This document shows, piece by piece, positions 12,600 through 27,215 of a stretch of 64,000 nucleotides of DNA (positions within the stretch are counted from its first letter, which is position 1; the number at the start of each line of letters is the position of its first letter). Source of the DNA: Laguncularia racemosa (taxonomy: Eukaryota; Streptophyta; Magnoliopsida; Myrtales; Combretaceae); NCBI GenBank assembly GCA_037954665.1, contig JBBMOL010000057.1, positions 496,001 to 560,000 on the forward strand, given 5' to 3'. The position numbers and the translations under genes are program-made. A model generated the notes under the pieces. The model was given only the letters and a program-made list of their open reading frames with translations. It ran no database searches and had not been told where the DNA came from.

Positions 12600-15500
12600 T
12601 TCTAACTTTTTCTTAATTGAAAGTTCTTTTAAAAATTATCGAATTGTTATTTTATGTTGAATAATTTAGCAAATATGTAATTTTTACAGTCCGACACAAT
12701 CAAACTTTACACTACTCCGGACATATACCTCTACTTAAAAATGTAATCCAGTACATGTATATTCCAGGACTAATTGTGCTTTTATTAAACTTTTGGTCTT
12801 CATGAAATGGGAATTCTAGGACTCTCTAATATTGTGCTTTTATTATTTCCATGAATTTCAAGCGAATTTACAATTATTTCAACCTAATAATTCCATAACT
12901 TGCAACCAAAATTGATCTAGTTTGGGAGAACTAGAAAACCAGTCCAACGATTGTTGGAGTCAACACGGTTTGACCATCCTTGTTATCATCTTAGAACCTG
13001 GGAAATACATTGATCTAATTCCATGAATAAGGAACTGAGAATTAGCAGCTCCAAAGCTAGAGTAGGCTACTTCTAAACAAATGAAAATGTCCATTCTCTT
13101 TTGTGTATGACTAAAGTGAAATCTAGACAATAAGATATGCTCCTGAATAATTTTATTATCTTTAGTTCGCTTCGCTTTTTCACATATTAGATTCTATACG
13201 TGAATAGAAGCAATGTCGTTTTCCAGCTGCTCTTTCGAGAAAAAAGATAAGGTCACTATACATTTCCACCCCCCCCCTCTCCTGAATATAAAATGGCCAT
13301 CCTTTTATTTACTCCCAAATAGGAAAGAGATAAGTGGTCGAGATATAAAACTCATTTTCCTCGATTGGATATTTACATCGTAAACTTGGAGAATTAAAAT
13401 GAAAATATATGTGAAAATTCGATTTAGGAATGGGCAAATGGATCACTACTTCATTTACTTCCGGCATACATTATCATTATTATTGTATTATCGTATTGAA
13501 ATTTAGAATATTCAATGCTTGCTCCTTATTCGCAATCAACTCGGACCAATGCGTTTGTTTCAATTCTGAACAATTTGTAGTGACTGTAATAATATGTATA
13601 TATATATATATAATTCTTATAATTATTAAATATGTACTTTTTTCATCTCAAGAACATATGATAGCTACTAAATTTTAACAGTAAATGGTGATGTAAGGTG
13701 CTAGGAGAATAACAAATGGTGGACGTATTATGATTTTTTTTTTTTTGGGCCAAAGGTGGACGTATTGTGATTAAAAAGGAAAAATCAAAGCATGTCATTA
13801 TATCAATAAAATATCACGGAATAATTATTTTATTTTCGCATTTTCTGTTGGTGTTTTTCCATCTTAGTCAACTATCAAGAGCACCTACTATAAACACTAA
13901 TCAGATGCTAAATAACCATAAATATTCTTTAATATCATAATAAGGCTAGAGTGTTACAGCTGTTAGATTATCACATAAGCTTCTCAAGAAACAAACACTA
14001 TTTTAGCCATATTAAAATTTAAGATTATTGGTGATGGTCTTTACTCTTCTGGAGCTGTTTCTAACGTACTTTTTTTTTTTTTCTTTTGCAAGTTTTCACT
14101 TTGTAATTTATTTCCAATTTTTAAAAACTTACCCAATATTCTTCATGAATGTATTATCTTAATATCCCGCACTTTGATCTCTTTATGAATGTAAGTCATC
14201 GCCATCAATTAATGGTGAGCGATTGATGCGAGGGATATATAAAAATTTACTGATCGTTGGCAATAAGGCTATAATGTAATGATTATAATTGATAAATGGA
14301 ATAAAGTTATATATAATAAAATTGTCTTTTGTTTGATTTTAATTTTGATGAGGGTATATTTTGGGGAAAAAAATCAACTCCAACATTAAATTGCTATCTA
14401 TAGATTTAAATAATAAATTACTATTTAATATTTTTTATAATATAAATTTTTTATAGAATTATTACCATTATAGACTTAAAATACAACTAAATATCATAAT
14501 AGTTATTTTGTAAAAAATAAAACTATAATAGACTTATTATTATAATAAGGTGAACGTCTAGTTAAGGTTGCAAGAGCAGGAGAGAAAGATACGGCTATAA
14601 GGACCAAGATAGAAGGGTTACATTTGATAAAAAGACAATCTTGTTTCTACAACTGATGAATTATGATGACATTGACGTGTTGGAATTGATTTGAAATGAC
14701 TTAAGTTTATGATGAATTTGTCATAAGTTGGATGAAATAAGAAGTTCGGAAATTTTTTATAACATATGCATTTAGACATTATTCAACATTTTAAACATTA
14801 ATACATGATTTAAATCAGAGCATTATATAGTTAATTATATGTAAGAGTGAAAAAATAAATATGAAATGATAAAAAAAAATGTACATTTAAAATGAATCTT
14901 TTGCTTTACAGGAAACAGCAAAAGAAATAGAATAAAAAAAAATTACCCTATTAATGCTCCGTCTACCATGAAATGTGAATCCACTCCTCTTCAATAGACT
15001 AAATGTGGATGGACAATTATGACATGCAATTCAACCATTATGTGTTAGTATGATGGTGGTTATTGGAATAGTGTGTGGTAGTTCAAATGATAAATTTACT
15101 AAATTGACACTTAAAAGAGAAGGATTAGTATCTAATGATGATTAGGACCATTAATGAAATAAGAACTTGAAAATTATAGGTTTGAACTCAAACTTGACTT
15201 ATTTAGATAAACAAGTCTAAGCTATAAATACTCAAAATTAATTCAAATTTTGAAAAATTATCCTTTTTAACTTTTTTCATTGAAATTTCAAGTATAAATT
15301 CATGAGATAACAATAGCGTATTGCATCTATATAAAATCATGCAATACTCAAATACAATATATTTCAAAGTTTACTACTCCATAATATAAAAGCCATAAAA
15401 AAATGAGGTTCAAATTATAGAATATCATGACTTGTTAATGATTTTTAAATTTTAATAATTTTTTCTTTAGCATAGTGTTTTTTTCCCCATTTTTATATAG

Positions 15501-18500
15501 TTATATTTCTATTCTCATATATATATATATATTAAATAATTTGTTAATATACTAGTTTTATTTTTATATTCTTATGTTATACTTTTAAATATAATATGAA
15601 TTTAATATCATATATCAACTCTTGAGCCGACTTATTAATAGTATAAATGGATGAGATTGTGAGTCGACTTGTGAGCCTAAATAGGAATTCGAGTTCAACT
15701 CATTTAAATAAACAAGTTTTATTTTGGTTCTAAGTTTGGCTTGTTTCTAAATCAAGCTTGAGCAAAGCAAAGCTTAAAACGAGAGTAGTATGCAAGTGGC
15801 TCGACTCATTTGTAGTTTTAATGATAATTAGTAACATGAAATATATTTTGAATATGATTAATGGAAAATTATGGTGAAAAAGTATGGACATCCAAGAAGT
15901 CGGTATTAGCTTTATTATTATATATACTATATAATTACATAAAATTCAACAAAAAAATTACTTCTTAAAATTATAATGTAATTATTTTCAGGGTTGGATT
16001 GTGGTGTATTATATTATCATATTGCCAGTATGTTGTAAGACAATTAATGAATGAATTTGGTGACATAAAAAGGATAAATATTTGTAACATCGAACCTTTT
16101 ATTTTGAGTACATTTTTATTAATTATATATACATATCTTAACAACGTAGTGGTAATGCACGCATGTAAAAGAAAATTATATATAAAATTGTCGTCCACTT
16201 TCTTAGATCCTTTCTACCATTTCTATATTACAACATGGGAATTGGGGTGATGGATCATGGACCCATGAAATTTCTAAGCACCTTCGAAGGGGCAGAATAT
16301 GCCATTCATTATTCGCTATGTAATGAGCACATGTTATGGGTTTTACTTCTTTTTTTTCTTTTTCTTTTTTTTTTTCTCCTTTCCTGTTGCCTATGAAATC
16401 AAAGTTGTAAGTTGGTTGATTTGTTGCATTGCACAAAGGTGTCATGTCCACGAACAGATAGAAGGATGAAGAGAAAGGTATATTAAAAACTTTGTGTGTG
16501 TAAATAGAATTCATATTGGAGTTGAATATATTATATATGCCAGGATTATAGATTCAATAATATACAAGATTTTATCTATACTTTACTTTATATTATGAAT
16601 ATAGATTTTTAAAATTTGAAATTGAAATATATGTATAACATATACGAACCAATATGAAATCTATATATTCTATAAAACTTGTATAATACAAGGTAATTTA
16701 TAGAATTTATGAAATATTTTATTATACTTTTAATAATATAAAATTATTGTGGTAATAAGTTACCTTAGAGTCAAGATAAATTAAACACAGTAAAAAAAGA
16801 AATTGAGAAGTAACAAAGGAATAAATAATGTGATATATTTTTGTACTTTACTTTCTACAATGGACAAATATAGTTGAACCTGAAGTATAAACTAAGTTAA
16901 AAATGTTAATATTTTGTTATGTTACATAGTAAACAAGAATTTTTATATGATAGGTATATGATACCCAAAAATCTGTACTTCCTATGTTTTAGATTTTTTT
17001 GTTTCAAAATAGTTATAAGATTATGCTATTCTTGCTCCCCATCCTATAAGAGTAAGTTTTGAAAAACTAAAACTTAAATATATTTTATCACCTTTAATAT
17101 CCATTTAAAACATATTCGACCATATAGGATAAACAGTTTTCAGGTTTTAGATTTCAATAGGGTTGTTTGCTCAACTCAATACATATTCATAGATATGGTA
17201 TGTTATTATATGCATGAAACAATTTTCGTAACTTTCATATGGCAAAGTGAATTCTTTGATGTTATTATTATACTTTTGTGTTTGAATATCTAAATTAATG
17301 AATAAATGACACACATTAAGAACCGTAGATGGTAGGGTTATTTTGTACCTGTTTTTGTAATACAAGTAACATTTTACTTGGTTTTTACTTTGAATCATGC
17401 TTGTTCTTGGCTTTGACAAGGTGGTTATAATCAAACAGGAAGACAGAATTAGGGGCTATTCCAGGTTCATAGCCCGAACCAAAAATAATAAGTTTATACT
17501 GTACATATTTTAATTTAAATGACGAATATATAAAACTACACTAAGTATATTTAAAGAAAATTCAATTATTGAAATAGATTGAACCAACGTTGTTTACTTT
17601 AAAGCAATATCGGCTTGTCAACTAGTTGCAAAACAGTTGAATAATTTTATGTTTGTAATTTGATAAGCCAAAATTCGATTAAATTTGGTATTCAAAATTT
17701 CTAACTTTATGTGTAAAACTAAAAGAAAAAAAAATCCCAAAATTCAAAAGCTGTCATTTTAAGTCCATAAGGGTGCCATTTGGACGCTGGATACAGCTAA
17801 AAGTGGAGGAAAAGAAAATTAGTTTAATTTATAGCATCTGTCAGGGCTAACCTTAGGATTATATAGCTTAACACATACATTTAAATTTGTGCAAATTTCT
17901 TTATATATTAGTTCGTACAAATAAAATAAACTCTTGTTAGTTGGAAAAGGAAAAAAAAATATTATATCTTTTAAAAATAATCCTAAAATTATGTCAAATT
18001 GAAAAATTAATCGCCACTTGAAGTGCCAATTTTACAAATAACAAAAATAACTAAGAGTAAAGGTGAAATCGTAGATTTTAAATAGAATAGTTTTGAGAAT
18101 ATTTTCTCAATTGATATATTTTTTATGATATTTAAAAAAAAAGTATTATTTTTTCTTTCTTTTCTCATAGTTCAATTTTTTACTCTATTTTATTTTATTT
18201 TTAATTGAACGAAATGGCACAAAAATGCCACGTGAGAAAAGGAGAGAAGAAAAGACATTAGCTGAGTTGTGTAATGATTTTGTGAAGCTCTCAGGTTAAA
18301 TGAGGCTAAGTGGCAAACATTTTATTAGGACCCAACAAAGTTTGGTGTTGCTTTTGCTAGCGCTGGCACTCATGATGAGACTAAGCAACTTTACCATAAA
18401 CACATAATTCCACCAGTTAAAATAAAATCTGCACTAGTATGTCCTTTTTAAACCATCATTATTAAGAGAATAAATATTGAATTTTATAACATAATGTTTC

Positions 18501-20280
18501 ATAAGATTAATTATTGACTGAGGCCTTATATATTCATCCTTTTGCAATAAAGTTGCGGTGATATTGTGAAAAGAGGAGGCAAAGATAAAATTACTTTATA
18601 AGATTCGTTAGCACTAACCCTAAGATTATTATTAGGTTATATTATATATATATATATATATGTATTCATATGTGTGTGTCATTTCAAGAGCTGAGCTACA
18701 GCATGGTGCAATATAAGGTGAGATTTGTCGGTAACCACAACAACGACATGCCAAAAGGACACACAATAATCTTGGATTTGATCATCAGAATTGAAAAAAA
18801 AAACAAAAAATCCCTTTGTCGCTAGAAGGATATTTTTTTTTTTTTTCATATAAGAAAAGTTTAATTAATATTAAAATGAAACCCTGATATTTATTCGATA
18901 AATAATATGTTATACTGTTTTGGAAAGATTTTAAGTAAAATGTTAATGAGTTTGATTACTGGATAAAGTTAACATTAAGAAAAATTTAAACCCACTAAAT
19001 CTTACATGCTATTTATTATTTTATTTTATCAAAAAAAATATTTATTTTGATAATAAATAATGTTATAAGTTATTTATAAAGTAAATAATATTGTAAGCTT
19101 AAGATTGCAATTTTTATAAGTTTTAATGACTGTATTTCCTTTGGGACGGGCATTGCAATACCTAATAAGGTATAGGAACATGTCAAGTTTTTACAAAAGC
19201 CATTCTATATATTTTAATGAGTTCAAGGGGTAAATGCATATCAAAATTAAAATTTAGAGGAACTATTTATATTATCTTAAAGAGTATAAGGTTTTAAAAG
19301 GGATTAAAATATAGTTTATAGGTCTAAAAATATATTCGTACTTAGATCAAAATTAGTGGTTATTTACATTCCCTATATTTTAACATATACAATACCTATA
19401 TAAGTATATATATATATATATAATAACAATAAATTTGTAGGGGACTGGTGCCATTGTTTTACTGTATAACAATGTAGACAAACCTTTTGACCTCGACCTT
19501 TGAAGGGTGGGTCCACGTGATCTCGTGGATCTGCTAAAAAGGAAGAGAATACCCGGAATATGTGCACATGGCCAACTCAACCAATAAATCGAATCCTTTG
19601 TGGTTTTAAAAGTTGCACTTTCCATTTCATTTTGTAGTTGTGTAGGGCTAGGCTCATGAAAATATCACAGTTTAGAAAGCCTGCTACCATGAGTATTTAT
19701 TTAACCATATCTATTTTTACCTTTTGACACAACGCTTTCCTAGAAACATAAAGGTGCTTTGTTTGTTTATTGCTTTCTTAAGGGGTAAGATGCCAAACAT
19801 ATATTTAATTAATTATTGCCTCACTAGCTAATTTCAAATTTGGCAAAATAAAGGAACTTTATCCGCACCTTAATTATAAAAGCACTTACATAAATTCTAC
19901 CTCATCGTAATTGTAAATTTATGATAATGTTGATACTTTATGTATACACTTTTACCATTTTTATTAACATATCTCGTGTATTGATAATGACAATTAATGG
20001 ATAAATACGATATTTAAACATATGATAATGATAAAAAAAATGATTCTTAAAAAATTACCACTTATATGCAAATATCATTAGAAATTTTCGTTGAATTGAG
20101 AAAATGGAATATATGGAGTTTTGCATACAGGTCAAAGGATTTTTACCTGTGTGATGAGACATGAATTTCAAAAATTATGCTTAGCATAAATTAATAATTA
20201 ATCATTAATCTTTTAGGTTGACTTTCTCTTCGATTTTTAAGAATGTAAAGGGGTAGACCAGAACGACTATATGTATATAT
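10860..20280. other. AT-rich intergenic region, no gene recognised
   Basis: No frame here has a recognisable domain. An open frame at 12,013-12,300 begins with TTG and has no support. The region contains AT dinucleotide tracts (12,572-12,600, 15,518-15,532, 18,640-18,662), a dispersed repeat copy at about 14,280-14,560, and text at 15,180-15,780 rich in GAGTTCAACTCA-like words that resembles decayed DNA-transposon sequence. A short GC-richer patch at 19,440-19,620 includes a CACGTG core but no gene. Confidence 0.5.
14280..14560 (+). repeat. Dispersed repeat, copy 1
   Basis: This stretch aligns by eye, with gaps, to 26,935-27,215 in the same orientation. Shared landmarks in order are TTGATGAGGGTATATTTT/TTGATAATATTTTAG, AAATTGCTAT, a poly-T stretch, ATGGAATTA-like text, CAACTAAAT, and ATAGTTATTT followed by AAATAAAA. 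Two diverged copies of about 270 bases suggest an old MITE or solo-element family. Confidence 0.45.
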
Positions 20281-20290
20281 ATAAGAAAAA

Positions 20291-20430
20291 ATGGCAGATG
20301 TGAGAACGATATTTAGGACTAATCGTGAATGGAGTCAGCAAATATTGCCGATTAGTCGACCTCAACGTTGCCGCGTAGTAAATTCCGCTCTGAGTTCCGC
20401 CCACAGGATTTTGCAAATAACACCACGTTT
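20291..20430 (+). other. Short coding-like patch with an ATG, unrecognised
   Basis: From the ATG at 20,291 a frame beginning MADVRTIF runs about 45 codons with balanced base composition, unlike the flanks, before the text turns into repeat-like AT-rich sequence at about 20,425. It may be the truncated first exon of a lost gene or chance. I recognise no family. Confidence 0.2.
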
Positions 20431-23400
20431 GGTATATGGAATTAATAAGGGAATGAAATGCAAGGAAAGAATTAAAGGGAAAAGAAAGTAAGACAAAAAG
20501 CTTTTGTTTGGATAGAAAGAAAAGATATTGAGGGATAGTGAATTGTATATTTCCTAGGTTTGTTGAAATACCAAAATGATCCTTAAAATTGATTTTTTTT
20601 TTTCCTTTTAAAGGATATGTAAGTAATTTAACCAATTTACCTCTAATATCATCTCCAAATCTAGAGAAATTACTTTTTGTAAATCCAAATAAAAACTTTT
20701 CCTTTTAAATCTATTCCACAATCCGCAGCTAACCCACCCTTCAATTGTTATTTTCATCTTGCTCTTTTTTTTTTCTTTTTTTTCTTTAAATTGCAAAACA
20801 AATATGTGTATTAATTGAGTTGCATCCCAAGTTAGGAAGGGGATGGGCGTTGATACAGTCCCATTTAGTTAATTTACTTCTGTTGATTATGGTTTTAGTT
20901 GAAATGTTGCTGATTATTGAATAAAATTTTCTTTTGGCCAAAAGAAAAAAAAAAACTAATTTCAAATTTCTTCAAGGCAATTTATAATAGGTTGCTAGGA
21001 GGAAATAAAAGAAATAATTGAAAATAGAAAGAATTTCATATTTAATAAATTAAGTGAATGCGAAAATAAATTAAAGTGGAAGGAAATGAATAGAAGTTAT
21101 AGATGTTATTTCACATTTCTTTTGACATCAAAAGTAAAGAAACTAATAAAAGTAAATGGAATGGAATCAATATTATGAAAAATAAACCTTATATATTGTG
21201 AAGACCAAATAAATAATAAAATAATATACAATAAGTTGCAGTTATTTAAGGGTAAATTAGCAATATAATAAGGCAAAATTGGGCATGAGAGAGAGAGAGA
21301 GATCAAAATTTTCAATTTTTGAAACCCATAACTTTTTCCATTTCATCTAAATTTTCTAGGAAAATTACAATTGAAAATTCAACATGCAATTATTAGGGGA
21401 GGATGAAGAACAAGATTGAAGTAAGATGTAACAAGAATTTGAAGAAATAATTGAAGAAATTGAAGAAAAATCATAATTAAACAGGGGAGGATCTAGTCCA
21501 TTTGGTCAAAGGGGTTAGGGTAGAGCTATTGCTAGGCCGAGCTAAGGTTAAGGGTTTAGGTGGAGAAGGATTCCAGTTGACACAGTGGTGGCCGACATTG
21601 GTGGCGGGAGGCTAGTGAACGGAGTTGACCTCGATAATGCTTGGAACTTTCTATTTTTGTTAAAAATATCAAATGTTGATAAAAATTATGATTTTTGGTA
21701 TTTTGGCATAATTTGTATGTATATTAACATGGTAATTTGAAATTTGAATCGAAAATATGTGGGTATTAAGAAATACCCTATTCTAGTCGGAAATTAAATT
21801 GGAAAATGAATAGTGCAAATGATGTAGTTTTGACGTAATTTTTAGTATATAAGATCCTTATATGATGTAGTAGATCACCAAATCAATAATTGTTCAAATT
21901 GGAGTCATTTTCCATTTTTAGTGAAATTTTCAAACCAATTACCTTGTTTTGGCCAAATTTAATCGTTAGCAAAAAAATTGGGGAATTTGATTTGATTTGT
22001 TGAATTTGATATTTAGTTGAGGTTCATTGAAGTATAATATGATATTAAGAAGCTTAGGTTAGTTAAAGAACAAAAACAGGAACATTTTAGAAATCCTAGA
22101 ATGAGGATTGGATACGGGATTTGATTATACTATTCCTAATTGTATGTGATGTAATGAACATAAATTGTTGTATGCCTTATGATTGTGATGAAATGCTTGG
22201 TCATTGTTAGCTTATTGGATGGGGTTTGTATGATTGGTTGAGTTCATACTATTGTTGTCTCGATAATGATGAAATATCTAAATGGATAATAAAATGGAAA
22301 ACCGATTGTTGACATGTATAACTTCATTAAGTATACCTAACTGATTTTGGGACTTGAATAAATCAAATGGGGTTTAGGCTGTAAGTACTTACTAATTCAA
22401 AACATTTAATGTATTGAAAGTCATGTTCCTTGCCTGGTAAGTTTGTGGTACGATCTTTGAGTCGACTTAGATAGGTTTAAGGCATGGTTGACGAATTAAC
22501 CCATTTTAGTAACCTATAGGGATTTGGTCATTCCTCTTGTTCGAGGCAAATGAAAGGCGAATTGAATGTTTCTAATTAAAAAGAATATACATGGATGCCT
22601 TAATTGGCTGAGAAAACATTGAGTTTTGAAAAGTACATAAGAATAGTTCATCTACCAGTTGAAAAGCTTTGCCTGGGTAAATTGAAAAGTACTTGTGACC
22701 TGTGAGTAAACATGAGAGACTTGAAATGGTCTACAATGAAAAGGTTATGAGTTTGGTAAAATAGAATTATAAGGAAAAGTTGATTAAATAAGATCATGGT
22801 GATATTAAAATGTAAGAAATTAAACTAGGTTTCCTACGAGTATAGCTTTGAGTAATCACTTCCGAAGTATTTGATAATATTATTGGTTACTGTTATGTGA
22901 TTTCAATGTTTAAATTTGTTGGGTTGTTTGATTGTGTACTCACTTTGCTTTTTAAGAAGCTGAGGGTTTAACGTTTTGCTAACCTCGGGTATAGGTATTG
23001 AAGTATAAGTTGTTAGAGATTTGGGTTTTTGGAGAGCACTGGTAGAGTTAAACGGGCCTTTAGTTTCCATTTTGAGCCTTTGTTATTTTGTAATAGGATG
23101 TCTTATATATGATGTTGTAGTGCTTGTAAATATGATCTATAAGTGTTAATCTTCATATTGTAATGTGAATATATGTATGTATAAGGTTGGATTTGTAATC
23201 TTTTTGAGCTACTTAGGTTTATCGGATTAATCATAAGCTGTGTTTACTTACCGGGAATGTAGATCCTGATAGTATATATATGTGATGTGATAAGAGATTT
23301 TAAGTATAGATGTTTAGATATGATGTGGATTTTGAAATGATAGTACCGGTAGCGCTATTCTATAAGATATTTATAAAATTACATACAAGTTGAAGTTATA

Positions 23401-23625
23401 GATTTATGATTAGTCAAATTTGCCTCATCTCTAATTTAGAGACGGTATAGTAATCTACCTACAGGTACTAAGGAAAGTTACATAAATGTTGAACAGGTTT
23501 AAAAATCAGACTTTGTAGGTGGGTCGTTATATATACAGTATTTATTATAAAATAAAATAGGAGCAACTTTATTAAACATAAACATAAATTCCCTTCATTT
23601 CCTTATATAATACCAACCAATCAAT
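20424..23625. mobile_element. Possible inverted-end DNA element (compound region)
   Basis: The left edge reads CACGTTTGGTATATGG followed by AATAAGGGAATGAAATG. The reverse complement of about 23,590-23,626 reads GGTTGGTATTATATAAGG followed by AAATGAAGGGAA. The CGTTTGGTA...GGGAATG pattern is common at the ends of plant MITE-like elements. The match is imperfect and I could not define a target duplication. The interior contains at least one other candidate element (a gypsy LTR), so this may be two independent remnants. Confidence 0.25.
21320..23535 (+). mobile_element. Possible solo Ty3/gypsy LTR remnant
   Basis: The plus strand near 23,516-23,535 ends GTGGGTCGTTATATA, close to the GGGTCGTTACA end seen in many plant gypsy LTRs just before a methionine-tRNA primer site. 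No primer site follows. Upstream about 2 kb is non-coding and slightly less AT-rich, with a GTGTACTCACTTTGC motif at 22,933-22,949 of a kind I associate with such LTRs. The left end is not defined. Treat as a hypothesis. Confidence 0.3.
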
Positions 23626-24361
23626 AAAAAGAAATGAAAGATATTTCTGCATTCCCCTATAATATATTAGTCAATAAAAGATGAAAAATTATAATTTTTT
23701 TTTCATCTATTTCTCAAAAATTAAATTATTATTATTGTAGAGTTTGATGGCAATCCCTCGAATAAAGAATTCAATTATACAAAAGTCTCAAATAGCCTAC
23801 AGTTGAGGTAAGGTGTCGGGGAAAGAGCGTGGAAAAAGATGCGCTTTGACGAATAAAGAAAGAATCACGTACGGAAGCAAATTGAATGGTTGTGGACTTG
23901 TGTTTGCATACACGTGTGCATGTCTGCGACAAGAGAGAGAGTGAGGGATGTGTGCATCGTTCAACCACTTATAAGCCAAAGCCAAAAAATGCCACTATTA
24001 TTGCAATTTGCAGGCAATCAAATCAAGTTTATCTCTGTTTTGTCATGCCCTCTTCCTCTTCTCTTCTCTACCATGAAATACTTGATATGCCAAAAGATCC
24101 AAAGTTGCGGCGTGCAAACACCGCCAACTATAACTTATATCTTGATATTGAGCCGGTCTGGACCCCCTCCCCCAACCTGCCGGCTCTGGTTAAGCAGTTT
24201 AATCGGACCGGTTAGTTTTTCTCCTTCTTATATATTAAGATAAATCATTTTCCTTTTATCGAAATTATATATAACGGGTTTTGAAAGTTTAAATGTTTTT
24301 TACTCCAATTACTATTATGGATTAAAGTATTTCTATAAGACTGTATTATAAGTTACTTATA

Positions 24362-24858
24362 ATGGTATTTATAGTTTATTCATCAATATAATTCTTAAAT
24401 TGATAATAAAAACTAAACTCATCATATCCTTTTAATAAATCGTGATATTTTCTTTATATAACACAAAAATTTATCATTTATCTTGATGGTTTATCATATT
24501 ACATGGTTTTGATAAAAAACCCATCTAAAAGTTAATTGTTAATAATCGAAAACAAACCGGTTTCTACGACGTATTGAAAGAATGAGGTGATATCTTTTCC
24601 TAAACCATGCCTATATAAATGTAAGCCAATACCATATTATATTATTATATATTTTGGGATGCGCGTACTGCAATTGCATGTGCCTATCTAGCTAGATACT
24701 TTGGAGAAACTATTTAGTTGGTTCCAGTTTGTTGTCAAATCGTATCATATATGTCTATAAAGATATTTATAGATTATTCATTGATATAGTTTTCACATTA
24801 ATGATGAATACCAAATTCATCTCATCCTTTTTGATAAGTTACGGTACATTCTTACCAA
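24362..24858 (+). repeat. Pair of diverged direct repeats about 400 bases apart
   Basis: 24,362-24,455 and 24,765-24,858 share the ordered words TATTTATAG.TTATTCAT, ATATA.TT, AA.TCATC.CATCCTTTT and a terminal T.TTCTT. They are about 70-75% alike by eye. Either a local duplication or two copies of a small dispersed repeat. Confidence 0.4.
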
Positions 24859-26934
24859 CTTAATTAAGAGGTTTAAATAACAATTATATAACGTTTTCTC
24901 ATTTTTCCATCTACTGTGATGTCAAAATGTTATTATCCTAAAAGGTATCGAATTACTTAGAAGAGACAAATAAATAAATAAAAATAAAAAATCGCATTAT
25001 TCTGTGGCTAACTATATTCCATTCAGCTGATAGCCATCGATCAAAGTCCAAAAGCTGCGAAATAGATGCCCCAAATTTATACTCTTTTTTCGAGTTTTGC
25101 AGTTGTCCCATTCCTAGAGTGCTAATTGTAAACAAATTTATATGTTCATTCCTATTAACTTCTTTAACCAAATAACGAAACCAATAAGATCTAAGAATTT
25201 ATTCCGAAACAGTAAGGTTGAAACACATGTCCCTGATCTTTATCTACCTCAATGCATCTAGCAATCTTCATTTTACACATGCTATCAAATGTATAGTCAA
25301 ATCGGTAGGGAGAATCCTTAAAGCATTATTTTTTATACTTCTTTCATTTTTGCTTTTAAAATAGCGAAAAATTATCAAAAGAATTATATCTACTTGTTAC
25401 CACAACGAATATGAAATATTATATCTTGGTAAATATATAGACACATAACATTTATTTATCAGCTTTTAGTATGTAAATTGAATATCTATAATTATATCTT
25501 TCTTTGCACTCGACCATCGTCTCAAAATAAAATGTGTCCCTCTATATTTATCGTAGACATCCTCTTATTTAATTTATTAACTCATTTAAGTAACTCCTAG
25601 TGACAGCTTTTCTACGAGGATATAACATATCTTCAATTACACGATAGTGACCTTCTATTTTAGACACGAATGCTAAAATTTAATGATGGAAGTCAACTTT
25701 TCTCAAAAAAGAAAAAAAAAAAAAAGTAACGGGAGATAACTCAAAATGGGGGAAAAAAATGAATATAGATAAGTCAATATAATTCATCAATCAAAACCAG
25801 TTCAATCATACCTCTTAAATATGGTAAAATTGATAAGTCAAATAAAGTAACACAGGATAAGTCAAATTTTGTAGATGCAAAGTCGTAAAGTATGTCACTT
25901 ACATACGAAGTGCTTCGCGGGCTTTAAGTGGGATGGACGTTGGAAAAGACTGTCGGAATGGATTGATTAATAACCCTAAATATTAATAAAATTTTAATAT
26001 ATAAAAATATAAATAATATTTTTTTAAATATTTATTTTTATTATTACATATAAAAAAATTATTAATATTTATCAATGACTCACTCAAATATATAATATAT
26101 TAATATTAATGAATCTTTTTTTTTTCAACAAAAAAAAATGATGTAAGTGATCAATAAAAAGGAATACTAGCTAGCATATAAATTTGATATATTGGAGAAA
26201 GAACAAAAGTGTAAATTAAATCCAACAAAGTGGCCGACCATTACAAAAGTGTTTTCACAAGTAAGTGTTAATAGGCACTTATAAATAGGCGTGGGAGAAA
26301 AAACTTTAATCAAATTGATTCAAACCGCACATCAAATAGAATAAACCAAAATTTCAGCTTTATTTATTTATAAGTAATGCTTTAGATTGGATTCTGTGGT
26401 TTGACTATGGTTTGGAGTCAAAAAAAGAAAAGAAAAGCTGAACTGTAAATTGTTGGTTAATTTGACTCGGTTAGAGATGAAACCAAACTATGAGTTGTAT
26501 ACCAAGATTAATGAAAATAAACCAACTAATAAATTAGATAGCACTAAACCTTAAAATATCTTTTGCAACTGTCGATCTAGGTTTGGTGTAATCATGGTCT
26601 ATGTTTTTCGTTCATGTTTTTATGTATCTACTGTGAACTTACAATGGTGGATCACTGGGTTTGTTGAAGTCATTCAGGCTACTAGGCTATTGTAGAAGGA
26701 AAATATAAATTGATATGATCACTACCTACAAAATCTATTGAAACTTGCCCGGTTGCTATGAGCAAAATTCATCCTCTTAATGTGATTGGTTTGCTAAGTA
26801 GTATGCCACTGCACTTGCTTGTCGATACATGGGACAAATTTTGGTATTATTCCATTGCATGTCTTACTACTCTACTTCCAAGCTTGTAATATTGCTGCAT
26901 ATGTCCTATGCTTGTATTTGTTCATTTCAATGAA

Positions 26935-27215
26935 TGAAATTAGGTTATAATATAATTGTTATTATTGAGGAATATAATAAAATTATGATAAAATTATTAT
27001 ATATCGATTTTGCTTTTATTGATAATATTTTAGAGAAAAAATTAACTTAATATTGAATTGCTATTTATAAGTTTGAGTAATTAATGACCATTTAAATTTT
27101 TTTTAATAGAGATTGTTATGGAATTACTATTAAAAATGTAAAACGCAACTAAATGTTGTAACAGTTATTTATAATAAGAAATAAAATTATAATTATAGTG
27201 AAGTGAATGATTAAT
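26935..27215 (+). repeat. Dispersed repeat, copy 2
   Basis: This is the diverged partner of the repeat at 14,280-14,560, in the same orientation. It lies immediately left of the hAT insertion cluster. Confidence 0.45.

Noticed and set aside
16203..16514. A 103-codon minus-strand frame
   Set aside because: Contains a Lys/Glu run from a poly-T/C tract and has no domain.
23886..24243. Two overlapping plus-strand ATG frames
   Set aside because: They use different frames of the same DNA, have no recognisable domain and show no splice or promoter logic.
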